This document shows, piece by piece, positions 8,191-15,972 of a DNA stretch of 64,000 bases (positions are counted from its first letter, which is position 1; every line of letters starts with the position of its first letter). Under the pieces are notes generated by a model, which saw only the letters and a program-made list of their open reading frames with translations, did no database searches and was not told the origin of the DNA. The stretch is from Terriglobia bacterium (GTDB taxonomy: Bacteria; Acidobacteriota; Terriglobia; Terriglobales; Acidobacteriaceae), in assembly GCA_020073015.1 (NCBI GenBank), contig JAIQFZ010000004.1, positions 62,001 through 126,000 of the forward strand. Direction: 5' to 3'. The translations under genes and the position numbers were made by a program.

Positions 8191-8889
8191 TTACACATAC
8201 TCGCTGAAAACCGCGTTATAAACAACTCCCGCCGCCGCGGCTCCAACGATCGGAGCGACCCAGAACAACCACAGCTGACCGATGGCCCACCCGCCCACAA
8301 AGATCGCGGGGCCCGTGCTGCGCGCTGGATTCACTGATAGGTTGGTCACCGGAATGCCGATGAGATGAATCAACGTGAGTCCGAGGCCGATCGCGATTGG
8401 CGCGAAGCCCTGGGGCGCGCGCTTGTCAGTCGAGCCCAGAATGATCATCAGGAAGAAGAACGTCAGAACAATCTCGGCCACCAGGCAGGCGCCCAGCGAG
8501 TATCCGCCGGGCGAATGTGCGGCGTAGCCGTTGGAGGCAAAACCCGCGGTCACGTCGAATCCATCGCGGCCGCTGGCGATCACGTACAACACTCCGGCGC
8601 CCGCGAGACCGCCCAGCACCTGCGCAATAACGTAGGGCAGAAGTTCGGAGGCCGGAAAACGCCTTCCCACAACCAGCCCAACCGACACGGCGGGATTGAG
8701 ATGGCACCCCGAAATGTGTCCAATGGCGTAGGCCATGGTGAGCACCGTGAGGCCAAAGGCGAGCGCCACGCCCGCGAAGCCAATGCCAAGCCCCGGAAAG
8801 GCCGCTGCCAGCACGGCAGCGCCGCAGCCTCCGAAAACCAGCCAGAACGTTCCAAAGAATTCCGCCACTGATCTTTTTCGTATGGACAT
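8191..8889 (-). CDS. aqpZ: Aquaporin Z-type water channel
   Basis: 232-residue inner-membrane channel of the MIP family with six transmembrane helices and two half-helices. The two signature motifs are present: HLNPAVS (NPA at 65-67) and SVNPARS (NPA at 187-189). Length and the first helix ([20 protein letters not shown]) match AqpZ rather than the longer glyceroporin GlpF, so water is the likely substrate. It stands alone, convergent with the inositol-phosphate synthase gene; both could relate to osmotic balance, which is inference. Confidence 0.93.
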   Translation of the reverse strand: MSIRKRSVAEFFGTFWLVFGGCGAAVLAAAFPGLGIGFAGVALAFGLTVLTMAYAIGHISGCHLNPAVSVGLVVGRRFPASELLPYVIAQVLGGLAGAGVLYVIASGRDGFDVTAGFASNGYAAHSPGGYSLGACLVAEIVLTFFFLMIILGSTDKRAPQGFAPIAIGLGLTLIHLIGIPVTNLSVNPARSTGPAIFVGGWAIGQLWLFWVAPIVGAAAAGVVYNAVFSEYV

Positions 8890-8925
8890 CGTGGTTTCCT
8901 CTCTGAGTTATGAAATTGTGCATCT

Positions 8926-9555
8926 TTACTTCGCATCCATCTCATACGCCATCTTCAGCCAGCGTTTCAACTCGTCATCAATGTCAGCCTTCGATTTGAC
9001 TTCGATCCGGCGTGTAATCCGGTCTTTCTTCTCATATCCGCCGGTATCGATCAGCCGTTTCGGCGTCTTCATGTTGCCGAACGCAAAACCAAAGTCAATC
9101 CGGGTATTCGTCGAAGCCTTGATCTGGGCAAACACATGGTTCCGATACAGCGCCACAATCGTTTTCCCCGGACACGCCTTCACATCTTTGCCCAGCGCGA
9201 GCGCCAATTTGAGTAGTTGGTCGTACAACGGACGTAGAGCCGCCCGCGACCCGGAGAACATGGCGTCCACCCACTGCTCGGCCGCCTCAAGATACGCTTC
9301 GGGCGAGTCCTCCTCGGTGCCCTTGCCGTCGGCTCGCTCGGCAATCCACCACGCCGTGTTGGTCCCGAGCTTGTACTCTTTCTTCAGCCACTCGCGTCGC
9401 TCTTTCTCGGTGGGCGGTCCGGACTTCCTCACAAGCGCAATCCAGTCGTCGAGCGACCGCCCGGTCTTGGCCGGCAACTCGTTCTTCCACTTCTCGACCA
9501 TGCCGAGACCCGGGTGAGCGCTATAGAGACCAGAGGGTGATTTTGCAGCAGGCAT
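8926..9555 (-). CDS. DUF4287/DUF5655-type protein
   Basis: 209-residue soluble protein. The first 70 residues (SLDDWIALVRKSGPPTEKER, LKKEYKLGTNTAWWIAER) look like DUF4287, and residues about 95-205 (FSGSRAALRPLYDQLLKL, CPGKTIVALYRNHVFAQIK, KDRITRRIEV) look like DUF5655, a combination I recall in uncharacterised bacterial proteins sometimes placed near DNA-glycosylase-like sequences. No catalytic residue can be named. It is 37 bp upstream of the aquaporin gene on the same strand. Confidence 0.72.
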   Translation of the reverse strand: MPAAKSPSGLYSAHPGLGMVEKWKNELPAKTGRSLDDWIALVRKSGPPTEKERREWLKKEYKLGTNTAWWIAERADGKGTEEDSPEAYLEAAEQWVDAMFSGSRAALRPLYDQLLKLALALGKDVKACPGKTIVALYRNHVFAQIKASTNTRIDFGFAFGNMKTPKRLIDTGGYEKKDRITRRIEVKSKADIDDELKRWLKMAYEMDAK

Positions 9556-9618
9556 GGGTACCTCCTGAGCCCGCCATCATATCCAATCTGAGCAGAGACT
9601 CACGATAGAATCATCCCA

Positions 9619-10089
9619 ATGGCCCGCAAAAGAATAACTGGCGCTCACAACACCCGTTTCGTCCAACTCCAGAAAAATTACTGCTTCGCCTGCGGCAAGA
9701 ACAATCCCGAGGGCATGCGCCTGCGCTTCACCTACGACGAAGAGCGTGACTGCTTCATCAGCCGCTTTCGGTTAGGCAAGCGCTACACCGGGCCACCTGG
9801 ACACTGCCATGGGGGCATCATTGCGACCATCCTCGACGAAGCCATGGGTAAGGTAAACAAGCTGCGCCACGTCATTGCGTTAACCTCAGAAATCACCGTT
9901 CACTACCTGAAACCCGTTCCGCTGAACAAGCCGCTGCGGGTCGAATCGCGCGAAGTGAAAGTGACGGGCAGGCAGCACGTCAACATGGCCGAGATTCTGA
10001 ACCGGAAAGGCGAAGTCCTGGCGCGCGGTCGCGGCGTGTTCATCGCCATCGATCCACAAAAGATGTTTGCCAAGTTCGTAGACCGCTAA
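9619..10089 (+). CDS. PaaI-family hotdog thioesterase
   Basis: 156-residue cytoplasmic acyl-CoA thioesterase-like protein. The region FACGKNNPEGMRLRF followed by GPPGHCHGGIIATILDEAMG (about residues 57-76) is the hotdog-fold catalytic segment, where an Asp or Glu and the HGG turn act in thioester hydrolysis. The later part (ITVHYLKPVPLNKPLRVE, VLARGRGVFIAI) completes the fold. The substrate is unknown. It stands alone, convergent with pdxR. Confidence 0.87.
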   Translation: MARKRITGAHNTRFVQLQKNYCFACGKNNPEGMRLRFTYDEERDCFISRFRLGKRYTGPPGHCHGGIIATILDEAMGKVNKLRHVIALTSEITVHYLKPVPLNKPLRVESREVKVTGRQHVNMAEILNRKGEVLARGRGVFIAIDPQKMFAKFVDR

Positions 10090-10099
10090 GTTCGTGTAG

Positions 10100-10188
10100 G
10101 GCGGACACTCTTGTCCGCCGAACGTTGTGCGCTGGTAATCCTGCCGGCAGTCTTGCCGCATTCGGCAGGCGGACAGGAATGTCCGTCC
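10100..10188. repeat. Inverted pair of GGCGGACA palindromes
   Basis: Two copies of the short palindrome: 10100-10119 (8-bp stem, CTCT loop) and 10168-10188 (8-bp stem with one G-T pair, GGAA loop). The loops show that the two copies are in opposite orientation, giving a paired arrangement like REP/BIME elements of enterobacteria. They fill the space between the convergent thioesterase and pdxR genes and may end transcription from both. Confidence 0.7.
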
Positions 10189-10198
10189 GACACTCACA

Positions 10199-11689
10199 TC
10201 AGGCCCGCAGCACAGACGCCAACTCCTCCACGCCCCGGCGTAACTCCCTCGGTTCCACCGCCGCGAATCCCAGCACGATCCCATTGCCTCGCGCTCGGCC
10301 AAAAGCGTACCGGCTGAGGGGCACGACCTCGACATTCCTTTCTGCCGCGGCTCGGGCCAATTCCTCTGCGCTGATCTTTCGTCGCAACCAGCCAATCGTC
10401 TGCAGTCCCGCTTCCACGTTCGAGATCTCAACCGCTCCTTCCAGTTGTTCCCGCGCCGCCTTGAGTAGAACATTCAGCCGTTCCGCGTAGACCTCGCGCA
10501 TCCGCCGGATATGCCGCGCGAAATGCCCTTCGCTGATGAAATCGCAGAGCACGGCCTGTCCCAGCAGCGGCGGATGATGCGTGCTGACCGACTGGGCGGC
10601 CGCGAAGACATCCACCATCTCCGGTGGCACGACCAGGTATCCCAGGCGCATGGCAGGAAACATCACCGCGCTGAAGCTGCCGCCAAAGATTACGACCCCT
10701 GCGCGATCCAATCCCTGCAAAGCGGGCACTGGGCGCCCTGAATAGCGGTATTCGCTGTCGTAGTCGTCTTCGAAGATCATCACCCCCGCCTTGCGCGCCC
10801 ATTCGAGTAGCGTGAGCCGCCGCCGTAAGCTCATCGTGACACCCAATGGGAACTGGTGTGCGGGGGTCACATACATCAGTTTAGGAGCAGGCCATCGGTG
10901 AACTCCACGCTGCGAATCCAATCCTTCGGCGTCGACTGGGACTCCACAGATCTTTGCCCCCACTGCCCGCAGAACTGCCGCCGCCCCCGGATATCCCGGT
11001 TCTTCCATCCACGCCGGTTCGCCGGGATTCAAAAGCAGCCGCGCCGTGCGATCGAGTCCTTCCTGCGCGCCGGAAACAATCAGCACCTGTTCTGGCGTGC
11101 ATCTCACGCCACGCGATGTGTTCAGGTATTCCGCGACCGCTTCGCGCAGCGGACGGTATCCCAGCGTTTCTCCTCCCGCAAGAAGTTTCGTGGAGGCGCG
11201 CCGCAACCGGCGGGCCGCGACCTGCGCCCATAGCGCGGTCGGAAAGAGGTCAAGCGCCGGCTGGTTCGCGCGGAACGCCCGCACGGGCTGCGCCGGACGC
11301 GACCGAAACGGCTGCAGGCGTTTCGCATACGCCGAGAGCGAAATGCGCCGGTGCGGCAATCGGCCTTCCGCGCGCAATCCACCCGCGTGCAGCAACTGCT
11401 CCGGCAGAACCTTGCTGACGTACGTGCCAGAACCAGTCCGACCCTCAACATAGCCCTCGGATTTCAACTGCTCAAAAGCCGTAACGACGGTGGCTCGCGA
11501 TAGCCGGTACATCTCTCCCACATCGCGGGTCGCGGGAAGACGCGCTCCCGGGTACAAGCGCCCTTCCAGAATCGCGACCCGCAACTGCTCATAGAGCCAC
11601 CGATAGAGGGGAACCCCCTCGGCCGGACCAGGCAGATTCAGGGGCAGGGAAGTAGTTTCGCGGGCCACGGGAAAGTGGTATGCCTCCAT
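10199..11689 (-). CDS. pdxR: MocR/GntR-type regulator of vitamin B6 synthesis (PdxR-like)
   Basis: 496 residues. Residues about 27-95 are a GntR winged helix (LYRWLYEQLRVAILEGRLYPG, ATVVTAFEQLKSEGYV); residues about 130-490 are a fold-type-I aminotransferase domain (VLIVSGAQEGLDRTARLLL, FEDDYDSEYRY). It is divergent from pdxS-pdxT, the classic PdxR arrangement, so it probably senses PLP and controls that operon. Two oddities: the segment normally SFSK, which carries the PLP-binding Lys, reads GSFSAVMFPAMRLGY, with Ala at residue 341 (codon 10667-10669); and the predicted operator overlaps the first codons. The GTG at codon 8 is an alternative start that would free the operator. Confidence 0.87.
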   Translation of the reverse strand: MEAYHFPVARETTSLPLNLPGPAEGVPLYRWLYEQLRVAILEGRLYPGARLPATRDVGEMYRLSRATVVTAFEQLKSEGYVEGRTGSGTYVSKVLPEQLLHAGGLRAEGRLPHRRISLSAYAKRLQPFRSRPAQPVRAFRANQPALDLFPTALWAQVAARRLRRASTKLLAGGETLGYRPLREAVAEYLNTSRGVRCTPEQVLIVSGAQEGLDRTARLLLNPGEPAWMEEPGYPGAAAVLRAVGAKICGVPVDAEGLDSQRGVHRWPAPKLMYVTPAHQFPLGVTMSLRRRLTLLEWARKAGVMIFEDDYDSEYRYSGRPVPALQGLDRAGVVIFGGSFSAVMFPAMRLGYLVVPPEMVDVFAAAQSVSTHHPPLLGQAVLCDFISEGHFARHIRRMREVYAERLNVLLKAAREQLEGAVEISNVEAGLQTIGWLRRKISAEELARAAAERNVEVVPLSRYAFGRARGNGIVLGFAAVEPRELRRGVEELASVLRA

Positions 11690-11720
11690 TGTTATAAATG
11701 GACATCATGAGAATACCACT
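11672..11720. promoter_or_regulatory. Putative PdxR operator between pdxR and pdxS
   Basis: Inverted 8-bp repeats AGTGGTAT (11674-11681) and ATACCACT (11713-11720), centre to centre 39 bp. With neighbours they read AAAGTGGTAT and, on the other strand, AGAGTGGTAT, which resembles the AAAGTGG half-site I recall for PdxR in Actinobacteria and Firmicutes. The left half lies inside the first codons of the annotated pdxR; the right half is 40 bp before the pdxS start. A TATAAAT box (11693-11699) lies between them. Confidence 0.6.
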
Positions 11721-11760
11721 CTTCGTATATCCTGTTGGCGTACTAAAGGGAGATGCAACG

Positions 11761-12684
11761 ATGTCACAAGACAATGGACACAACACCACCAGCCTCCGCT
11801 TGAAGACGGGCCTCGCCGAAATGCTTAAGGGCGGCGTCATCATGGACGTCACCGACGCCAAGCAAGCCGAGATTGCCGAAAGGGCCGGCGCGGTCGCCGT
11901 GATGGCGCTGGAGCGAGTGCCGGCGCAGATCCGCGCCGAAGGCGGGGTCGCCCGCATGGCATCACCGAAAAAAATTCGCGAAATCATGAGCACCGTGGAC
12001 ATCCCGGTCATGGCCAAGTGCCGCATCGGACACTTTGCCGAGGCGCAGATTCTCCAGGAACTGGGCGTCGACTACATCGACGAGTCCGAAGTCCTGACGC
12101 CCGCCGATGAAGCCCATCACGTCGACAAGCACGCGTTTACCGTGCCGTTCGTCTGCGGCGCGCGCAATCTGGGAGAAGCGCTGCGGCGCATCGCCGAGGG
12201 CGCAGCCATGATCCGCACCAAGGGTGAGGCGGGCACGGGCGACGTCGTGCACGCGGTGAAGCACATCCGCCAAATCGTGCAGGAGATGAAGATCCTCACG
12301 GTGCTCGGGGAAGAGGAACTCTATGCGAAGGCCAAAGAACACCAGGCTCCGTACGAACTGGTGAGGATGGTGGCGCGCGACGGTAAACTGCCCGTGCCGA
12401 ACTTCTCGGCGGGCGGGATTGCCACTCCGGCCGACGCGTCGCTCGTCATGCAGTTGGGCGCCGAGGCTGTCTTTGTTGGCTCAGGGATCTTCATGAAGAA
12501 CTCGACCGAGTTTGCCGATCCGTTAGAAGCCGAGAAGCGCGCGAAGGCCATCGTGAAAGCTGCAACCCACTTCAACGACCCTAAAGTGTTACTTGAAGTC
12601 AGCGAAGATCTCATTGGGGCGATGAAAGGACTGGCTGTCTCCGCCCTCGACGAAGCCCACATGCTGCAGACGCGAGGATGGTAG
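11761..12684 (+). CDS. pdxS: Pyridoxal 5'-phosphate synthase lyase subunit PdxS
   Basis: Synthase subunit of the DXP-independent B6 route: makes PLP from ribose 5-phosphate, glyceraldehyde 3-phosphate and ammonia supplied by PdxT. 307 residues from the ATG at 11761, which has GGGAGA upstream; the open frame extends further up through the operator region. Catalytic Lys residues are visible in VMAKCRIGH (K86) and [12 protein letters not shown] (K about 155). Other family segments are [13 protein letters not shown] and [16 protein letters not shown]. pdxT follows after a 94-bp repeat-bearing gap. Regulation is probably by the divergent PdxR. Confidence 0.96.
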   Translation: MSQDNGHNTTSLRLKTGLAEMLKGGVIMDVTDAKQAEIAERAGAVAVMALERVPAQIRAEGGVARMASPKKIREIMSTVDIPVMAKCRIGHFAEAQILQELGVDYIDESEVLTPADEAHHVDKHAFTVPFVCGARNLGEALRRIAEGAAMIRTKGEAGTGDVVHAVKHIRQIVQEMKILTVLGEEELYAKAKEHQAPYELVRMVARDGKLPVPNFSAGGIATPADASLVMQLGAEAVFVGSGIFMKNSTEFADPLEAEKRAKAIVKAATHFNDPKVLLEVSEDLIGAMKGLAVSALDEAHMLQTRGW

Positions 12685-12693
12685 GAAAAGGAC

Positions 12694-12770
12694 TGAACCA
12701 CAGAGGGCACAGGGCTGCACAGAGGGAGAGCCGGTTTCCTCTGTGTTCCTCTGTGCCCCCTGCGGTTGAG
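12694..12770. repeat. CACAGAGG-type inverted repeat between pdxS and pdxT
   Basis: Left arm ACCACAGAGGGCACAG and right arm CTGTGCCCCCTGCGGT pair at 14 of 16 positions; inside them CACAGAGGGA and TTCCTCTGTG pair again. The gap between the two subunit genes is filled by this long imperfect hairpin. It may act as an RNA processing or attenuation element, or simply be a mobile repeat. Confidence 0.65.
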
Positions 12771-12778
12771 AGGTCAGA

Positions 12779-13348
12779 ATGAAGATCGGGGTACTGGCGT
12801 TACAGGGCGATTTCGACGCCCACCGCAAGCGCCTTCAAGAACTCGGCGCAGAAGTTGTGCTCGTCAAAAAGCCCGAGCAGCTCGATGACCTGGACGGCCT
12901 TGTGATCCCCGGCGGAGAGTCCGGGACGTTTCTGAAACTGCTGGGCGAAGAAGGGTTCGCGAAGCTGCGGGATTTCGTCCGTTCGAAGCCGACCTTCGGC
13001 ACCTGCGCGGGAGCGATTCTACTCGCCTCTGAAGTTGAGAATCCGAAACAGGCCGGACTCGGCGCGCTCGACATCACTGTCCGCCGCAACGCCTACGGCC
13101 GCCAGATTGACAGTTCCATCCGCGAGGGCCGCTTTCTGAACCATCCGATTGAGATGGTCTTCATTCGCGCGCCCAAGATCGAGCGCGTCGGCAGGGAAGT
13201 GGAAGTGATCGCGACGGAGGGCAAAGACCCGGTGTTTGTCCGCAAGGGCAAGACGCTGGCCGCCACGTTCCACCCCGAGCTCAGTCATGACCGCCGCATT
13301 CACCAGTACTTTCTGGACCTGATCGAAAACACCCAGCCCTCGTACTAG
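12779..13348 (+). CDS. pdxT: Pyridoxal 5'-phosphate synthase glutaminase subunit PdxT
   Basis: Class-I glutamine amidotransferase that releases ammonia from glutamine and channels it to PdxS. 189 residues. It starts IGVLALQGDFDAH, has the oxyanion-loop motif PGGESGTF (44-51), the nucleophile Cys76 in FGTCAGAILL, and the late His-Glu pair in FHPELSHD. The overall length and motifs are typical. It is the last gene of the pdxS-pdxT operon. No terminator with a T-run is visible in the 124 bp that follow. Confidence 0.95.
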   Translation: MKIGVLALQGDFDAHRKRLQELGAEVVLVKKPEQLDDLDGLVIPGGESGTFLKLLGEEGFAKLRDFVRSKPTFGTCAGAILLASEVENPKQAGLGALDITVRRNAYGRQIDSSIREGRFLNHPIEMVFIRAPKIERVGREVEVIATEGKDPVFVRKGKTLAATFHPELSHDRRIHQYFLDLIENTQPSY

Positions 13349-13435
13349 GCGACGAACAATCCGGTGTGCAGGACCAGAGCGTCTCCCGCGTCTCCCGCGG
13401 CTGCCGGCCGTCCGCAAAAAAATGAAATGTACCTC

Positions 13436-13492
13436 TTGACAGGATAAACGTGTAACCGTATAGTTACGCATTATGCGGAACCGATCGGTTAC
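13436..13492 (+). promoter_or_regulatory. Promoter with overlapping GTAAC operators for the ArsR-family gene
   Basis: A near-consensus promoter: TTGACA (13436-13441), 17 bp, TATAGT (13459-13464). The -10 box is embedded in the inverted repeat GTAAC-N6-GTTAC (13452-13467). A second, longer pairing GTAACCG (13452-13458) with CGGTTAC (13486-13492) extends into the gene. A start site about 7 bp past the -10 box falls at 13471, two bases before the ATG at 13473, so the mRNA is predicted to be nearly leaderless; no Shine-Dalgarno is present. Confidence 0.75.
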
Positions 13493-13838
13493 ATATTCGG
13501 CGGAAGCTACGTTCCACGCGCTCTCCGATCCGACCCGCCGCGCCGTCCTCGACCTGCTGCGGAAGGGCGCTCAGCCCGCCGGCCAGATCGCCGGAGCGTT
13601 CCCCGTATCGCGTCCCGCCATTTCGAAGCACCTGCGCCAGCTTCGTCAGGCGCGTCTGGTCATCGAGCACCGTCGTGGGCGTCACCGCTTCTACCAGCTC
13701 AATGCCGAGCCCCTCAAAGCGGTAGACTCATGGCTCGAACGCTACCGCAGTTTCTGGCAGGCGAATCTGGCGAACCTGAAAGCATTTGTGGAAGAGGAGT
13801 ACGCCCGAGAAACGGGCAGGGAACCCGGCAAGAAATAA
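13473..13838 (+). CDS. ArsR-family winged-helix regulator
   Basis: 121-residue DNA-binding protein with a single winged-helix domain (FHALSDPTRRAVLDLLRKGA, then the recognition helix VSRPAISKHLRQLRQARLV, residues about 50-68). It has no metal-binding CxC, so it is not an arsenic sensor; it belongs to the group that is commonly adjacent to AHSA1/SRPBCC genes. It probably represses its own promoter through the GTAAC sites that overlap the -10 box. Downstream are a secreted protein and three AHSA1 genes, closely spaced and co-directional, so they likely form one operon. Confidence 0.88.
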   Translation: MRNRSVTYSAEATFHALSDPTRRAVLDLLRKGAQPAGQIAGAFPVSRPAISKHLRQLRQARLVIEHRRGRHRFYQLNAEPLKAVDSWLERYRSFWQANLANLKAFVEEEYARETGREPGKK

Positions 13839-13860
13839 ATCATCCTTTGGAGAGTGATCT

Positions 13861-14355
13861 ATGAAGGCATTTCGCTGCGCCGTTACCATCGCGATCGTCC
13901 TGTGTGCCGGCTGTGCGCTGGCGCAGTCGAACACCCAAAAGACGTTTGATTCGCTGAAAGCGCTCGCGGGCAACTGGGAAGGGAAGAACAGCCAGGGGCA
14001 AACGCTTCGCGTCACGTTTCGTGAGACTGCCGGCGGTTCCGCGCTGCTGAGCGAGATTCACGGTCAGGGCCCGGAGAACATGATCTCGATGATCCACCTG
14101 GATGGGGATCGTCTTCTGATGACACATTACTGCGGGGCCGGCAACCAGCCGCGCATGAAAGCGACCCTTGCCCCGGACGGCAAAAGCGTGATCTTCGACT
14201 TCATTGACGCCACCAACCTGGCCAGCGCCGACGCGGGACACATGCACCACGTCGTCTTCGCGATGCCCGACGCCGATCACCACACCGAAGAGTGGACGTT
14301 CCTCGATCACGGCAAGGAACTGAAGGAACTGTTCACGCTGCAGCGCGCGAAGTAA
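13861..14355 (+). CDS. Secreted DUF6265-like protein
   Basis: 164 residues with a signal peptide (AFRCAVTIAIVLCAGCALAQ). The mature domain is a small beta barrel (LKALAGNWEGKNSQGQTLRV, MISMIHLDGDRLLMTHYC, EEWTFLDHGKELKEL). This pattern is like DUF6265/lipocalin-type secreted proteins that I recall near AHSA1 genes. The gene follows the ArsR regulator by 22 bp with GGAG near its start and is probably in the same operon. Function unknown; a periplasmic ligand-binding role is possible. Confidence 0.72.
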   Translation: MKAFRCAVTIAIVLCAGCALAQSNTQKTFDSLKALAGNWEGKNSQGQTLRVTFRETAGGSALLSEIHGQGPENMISMIHLDGDRLLMTHYCGAGNQPRMKATLAPDGKSVIFDFIDATNLASADAGHMHHVVFAMPDADHHTEEWTFLDHGKELKELFTLQRAK

Positions 14356-14389
14356 ATCATCTCGGTAAAGCCGCGATCAGGAGCCGACC

Positions 14390-14878
14390 ATGAGTTCCAT
14401 GCCTCAAACCATCGTTACCTCCGACCAGGACGCCGTGATCAGCGAGGTGCAGATCGCCGCGCCTCCGGAGCGCATCTTCCAGGCTCTCACCTCCAGTGAT
14501 CTCCTTATGCGCTGGTGGAATGGAGAGGGCGGGCCCTGCCGGGTCAAGGTGTGGGAGATCGAACCGCGCCTCGGCGGCCGTATGCGGCACGTGGTGGAAG
14601 ATCCGAGCCGGACGATGCTCCCCAGTGGCGAGGGCGTGATCACGGGCCAGATCGTGGAGTTTGATCCTCCGCGCACGCTCGTATACACGTGGTTGTCAAG
14701 CTTCCACTCCAAGCCCGAGGTCGTCACGCTCGTGCGATGGGATCTTGTCCCTAACCAGGGAGGCACGCTGGTCAAGATGACACACAGCGGTCTGAAGCCT
14801 TTGCCCGAGGGCGCAAGTTACGCCGAGGGATGGCCCGGTGTCATCAATTGGCTGAAGAGCTTCGCCGAGACTCACTGA
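14390..14878 (+). CDS. AHSA1/SRPBCC-domain protein (first of three)
   Basis: 162-residue single-domain START-like protein: QIAAPPERIFQALTSSDLL at 20-38, GGRMRHVVED, EFDPPRTLVYTW, VKMTHSGLKPL. The SRPBCC fold holds a hydrophobic ligand pocket; AHSA1 members are related to the C-terminal part of the Hsp90 activator Aha1, but single-domain bacterial versions have no known common role. Its product is similar to the next two genes, so the trio arose by local duplication. The ATG is preceded by GGAGCCGACC. Confidence 0.85.
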   Translation: MSSMPQTIVTSDQDAVISEVQIAAPPERIFQALTSSDLLMRWWNGEGGPCRVKVWEIEPRLGGRMRHVVEDPSRTMLPSGEGVITGQIVEFDPPRTLVYTWLSSFHSKPEVVTLVRWDLVPNQGGTLVKMTHSGLKPLPEGASYAEGWPGVINWLKSFAETH

Positions 14879-14887
14879 GGAGATGCC

Positions 14888-15373
14888 ATGACTACCACCA
14901 TCGTTACGCCCGATCTGGACGCCGTCGTGTCGGAGATCGACACGGCCGCACCGCCCGATCGTGTCTTTCAGGCTCTGACGGATTCGAAGCAGCTCGCGCG
15001 CTGGTTTACCGACGCGAGTTGTCCAGTCAAGTTCTGGCATATGGACGCCCGCCAGGGTGGCCGCTACAGCTACGCGACCGAGAAAGGGAATTTCGAGATT
15101 AATGGGGTGAGCGAGTTCGAGTGCCACGGCGAGATAATCGAATTTGATCCGCCGCGCCTCCTCGCCTATACCTGGATCGGCAACTGGCATGCCGATAAAC
15201 AGCGAACAACAATCGTGCGCTGGGAGTTGACGCCGAGTGGTACCGGCACGCACGTGAAAGTCACGCACAGCGGACTTGCCCCGGAACAGACGGCTCGCGA
15301 GGACTATCGCGGCGGCTGGTCGGGTGTGATGGAAAAGCTCAAACAGTTTGTGGAGAAGCAGAGCACAACATAA
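14888..15373 (+). CDS. AHSA1/SRPBCC-domain protein (second of three)
   Basis: 161 residues, nine bases after the previous gene with GAGGAG overlapping its stop region. Motifs: DTAAPPDRVFQALTDSKQLARW, GGRYSYATEKG, EFDPPRLLAYTWIG, VKVTHSGLAPE, and a C-terminal helix GWSGVMEKLKQFVEK. Clearly paralogous to its neighbours over the whole length. Likely binds a hydrophobic ligand; no substrate can be named. Confidence 0.85.
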   Translation: MTTTIVTPDLDAVVSEIDTAAPPDRVFQALTDSKQLARWFTDASCPVKFWHMDARQGGRYSYATEKGNFEINGVSEFECHGEIIEFDPPRLLAYTWIGNWHADKQRTTIVRWELTPSGTGTHVKVTHSGLAPEQTAREDYRGGWSGVMEKLKQFVEKQSTT

Positions 15374-15403
15374 GTCTTCAACCAAAAAATCAAGGAGGCC
15401 ACC

Positions 15404-15937
15404 GTGGTAACTGCCACAATCACTCCCGACCAGAACGTTATCGTTGCCGAGATTTTCATCGCCGCGCCTCCGACAAGAGTTTTCGAGGCAATCACCGACC
15501 CACGCCAAGCGCCCCGGTGGTGGGGCCAGGAGGGCATGTATCGCATCACGGAGTGGAAGGGGGATGTTCGCCGTGGCGGCAAATGGTCGAGCCTCGGGGT
15601 CGGAGCTGATGGCACGTCGTTTCAAGTGGAGGGTGAATATCTGGAAGTGGATCCGCCCCGCCTGCTGGTCCATACTTGGGTCGCCAGTTGGAGCGGCCCG
15701 CTCAAGACCGTAGTGCGATGGGAACTCGAGCCGACGGATGTGCACGGATTGCACGCCAGCGGCCCGCGCAGGGCTGGCACGGGCACACTGGTGAAACTCC
15801 GTCACGAGGGATTTGCGACTGCTCCTGCAGCTGCGCTCAGCCACGCCGAAGGTTGGAAGCGCGTGCTTGGGTGGTTGCAGGGGTTTGTGGAGAAAGGCGA
15901 GACTGCGGACACGCGCAAGGAAACCACCAACGCCTAA
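15404..15937 (+). CDS. AHSA1/SRPBCC-domain protein (third of three)
   Basis: 177 residues from a GTG at 15404 with AAGGAGG at good spacing. Motifs: IFIAAPPTRVFEAITDPRQA, WKGDVRRGGKW, EVDPPRLLVHTWVAS, VKLRHEGFATAP. Compared with the two paralogues it has about 15 extra residues (around TDVHGLHASGPRRAG) between the strands near residue 115, an insertion that I could not tie to a repeat family. It is the last gene of the ArsR operon, 35 bp before miaB. Confidence 0.83.
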   Translation: MVTATITPDQNVIVAEIFIAAPPTRVFEAITDPRQAPRWWGQEGMYRITEWKGDVRRGGKWSSLGVGADGTSFQVEGEYLEVDPPRLLVHTWVASWSGPLKTVVRWELEPTDVHGLHASGPRRAGTGTLVKLRHEGFATAPAAALSHAEGWKRVLGWLQGFVEKGETADTRKETTNA

Positions 15938-15972
15938 CCTGCGCGGTTGCGCCCTGCTTTATACTGGGAGGG

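Noticed and set aside
15676-15972. Upstream extension of the miaB frame
   Set aside because: Overlaps the third AHSA1 gene in another frame; homology to MiaB begins only at 15973.
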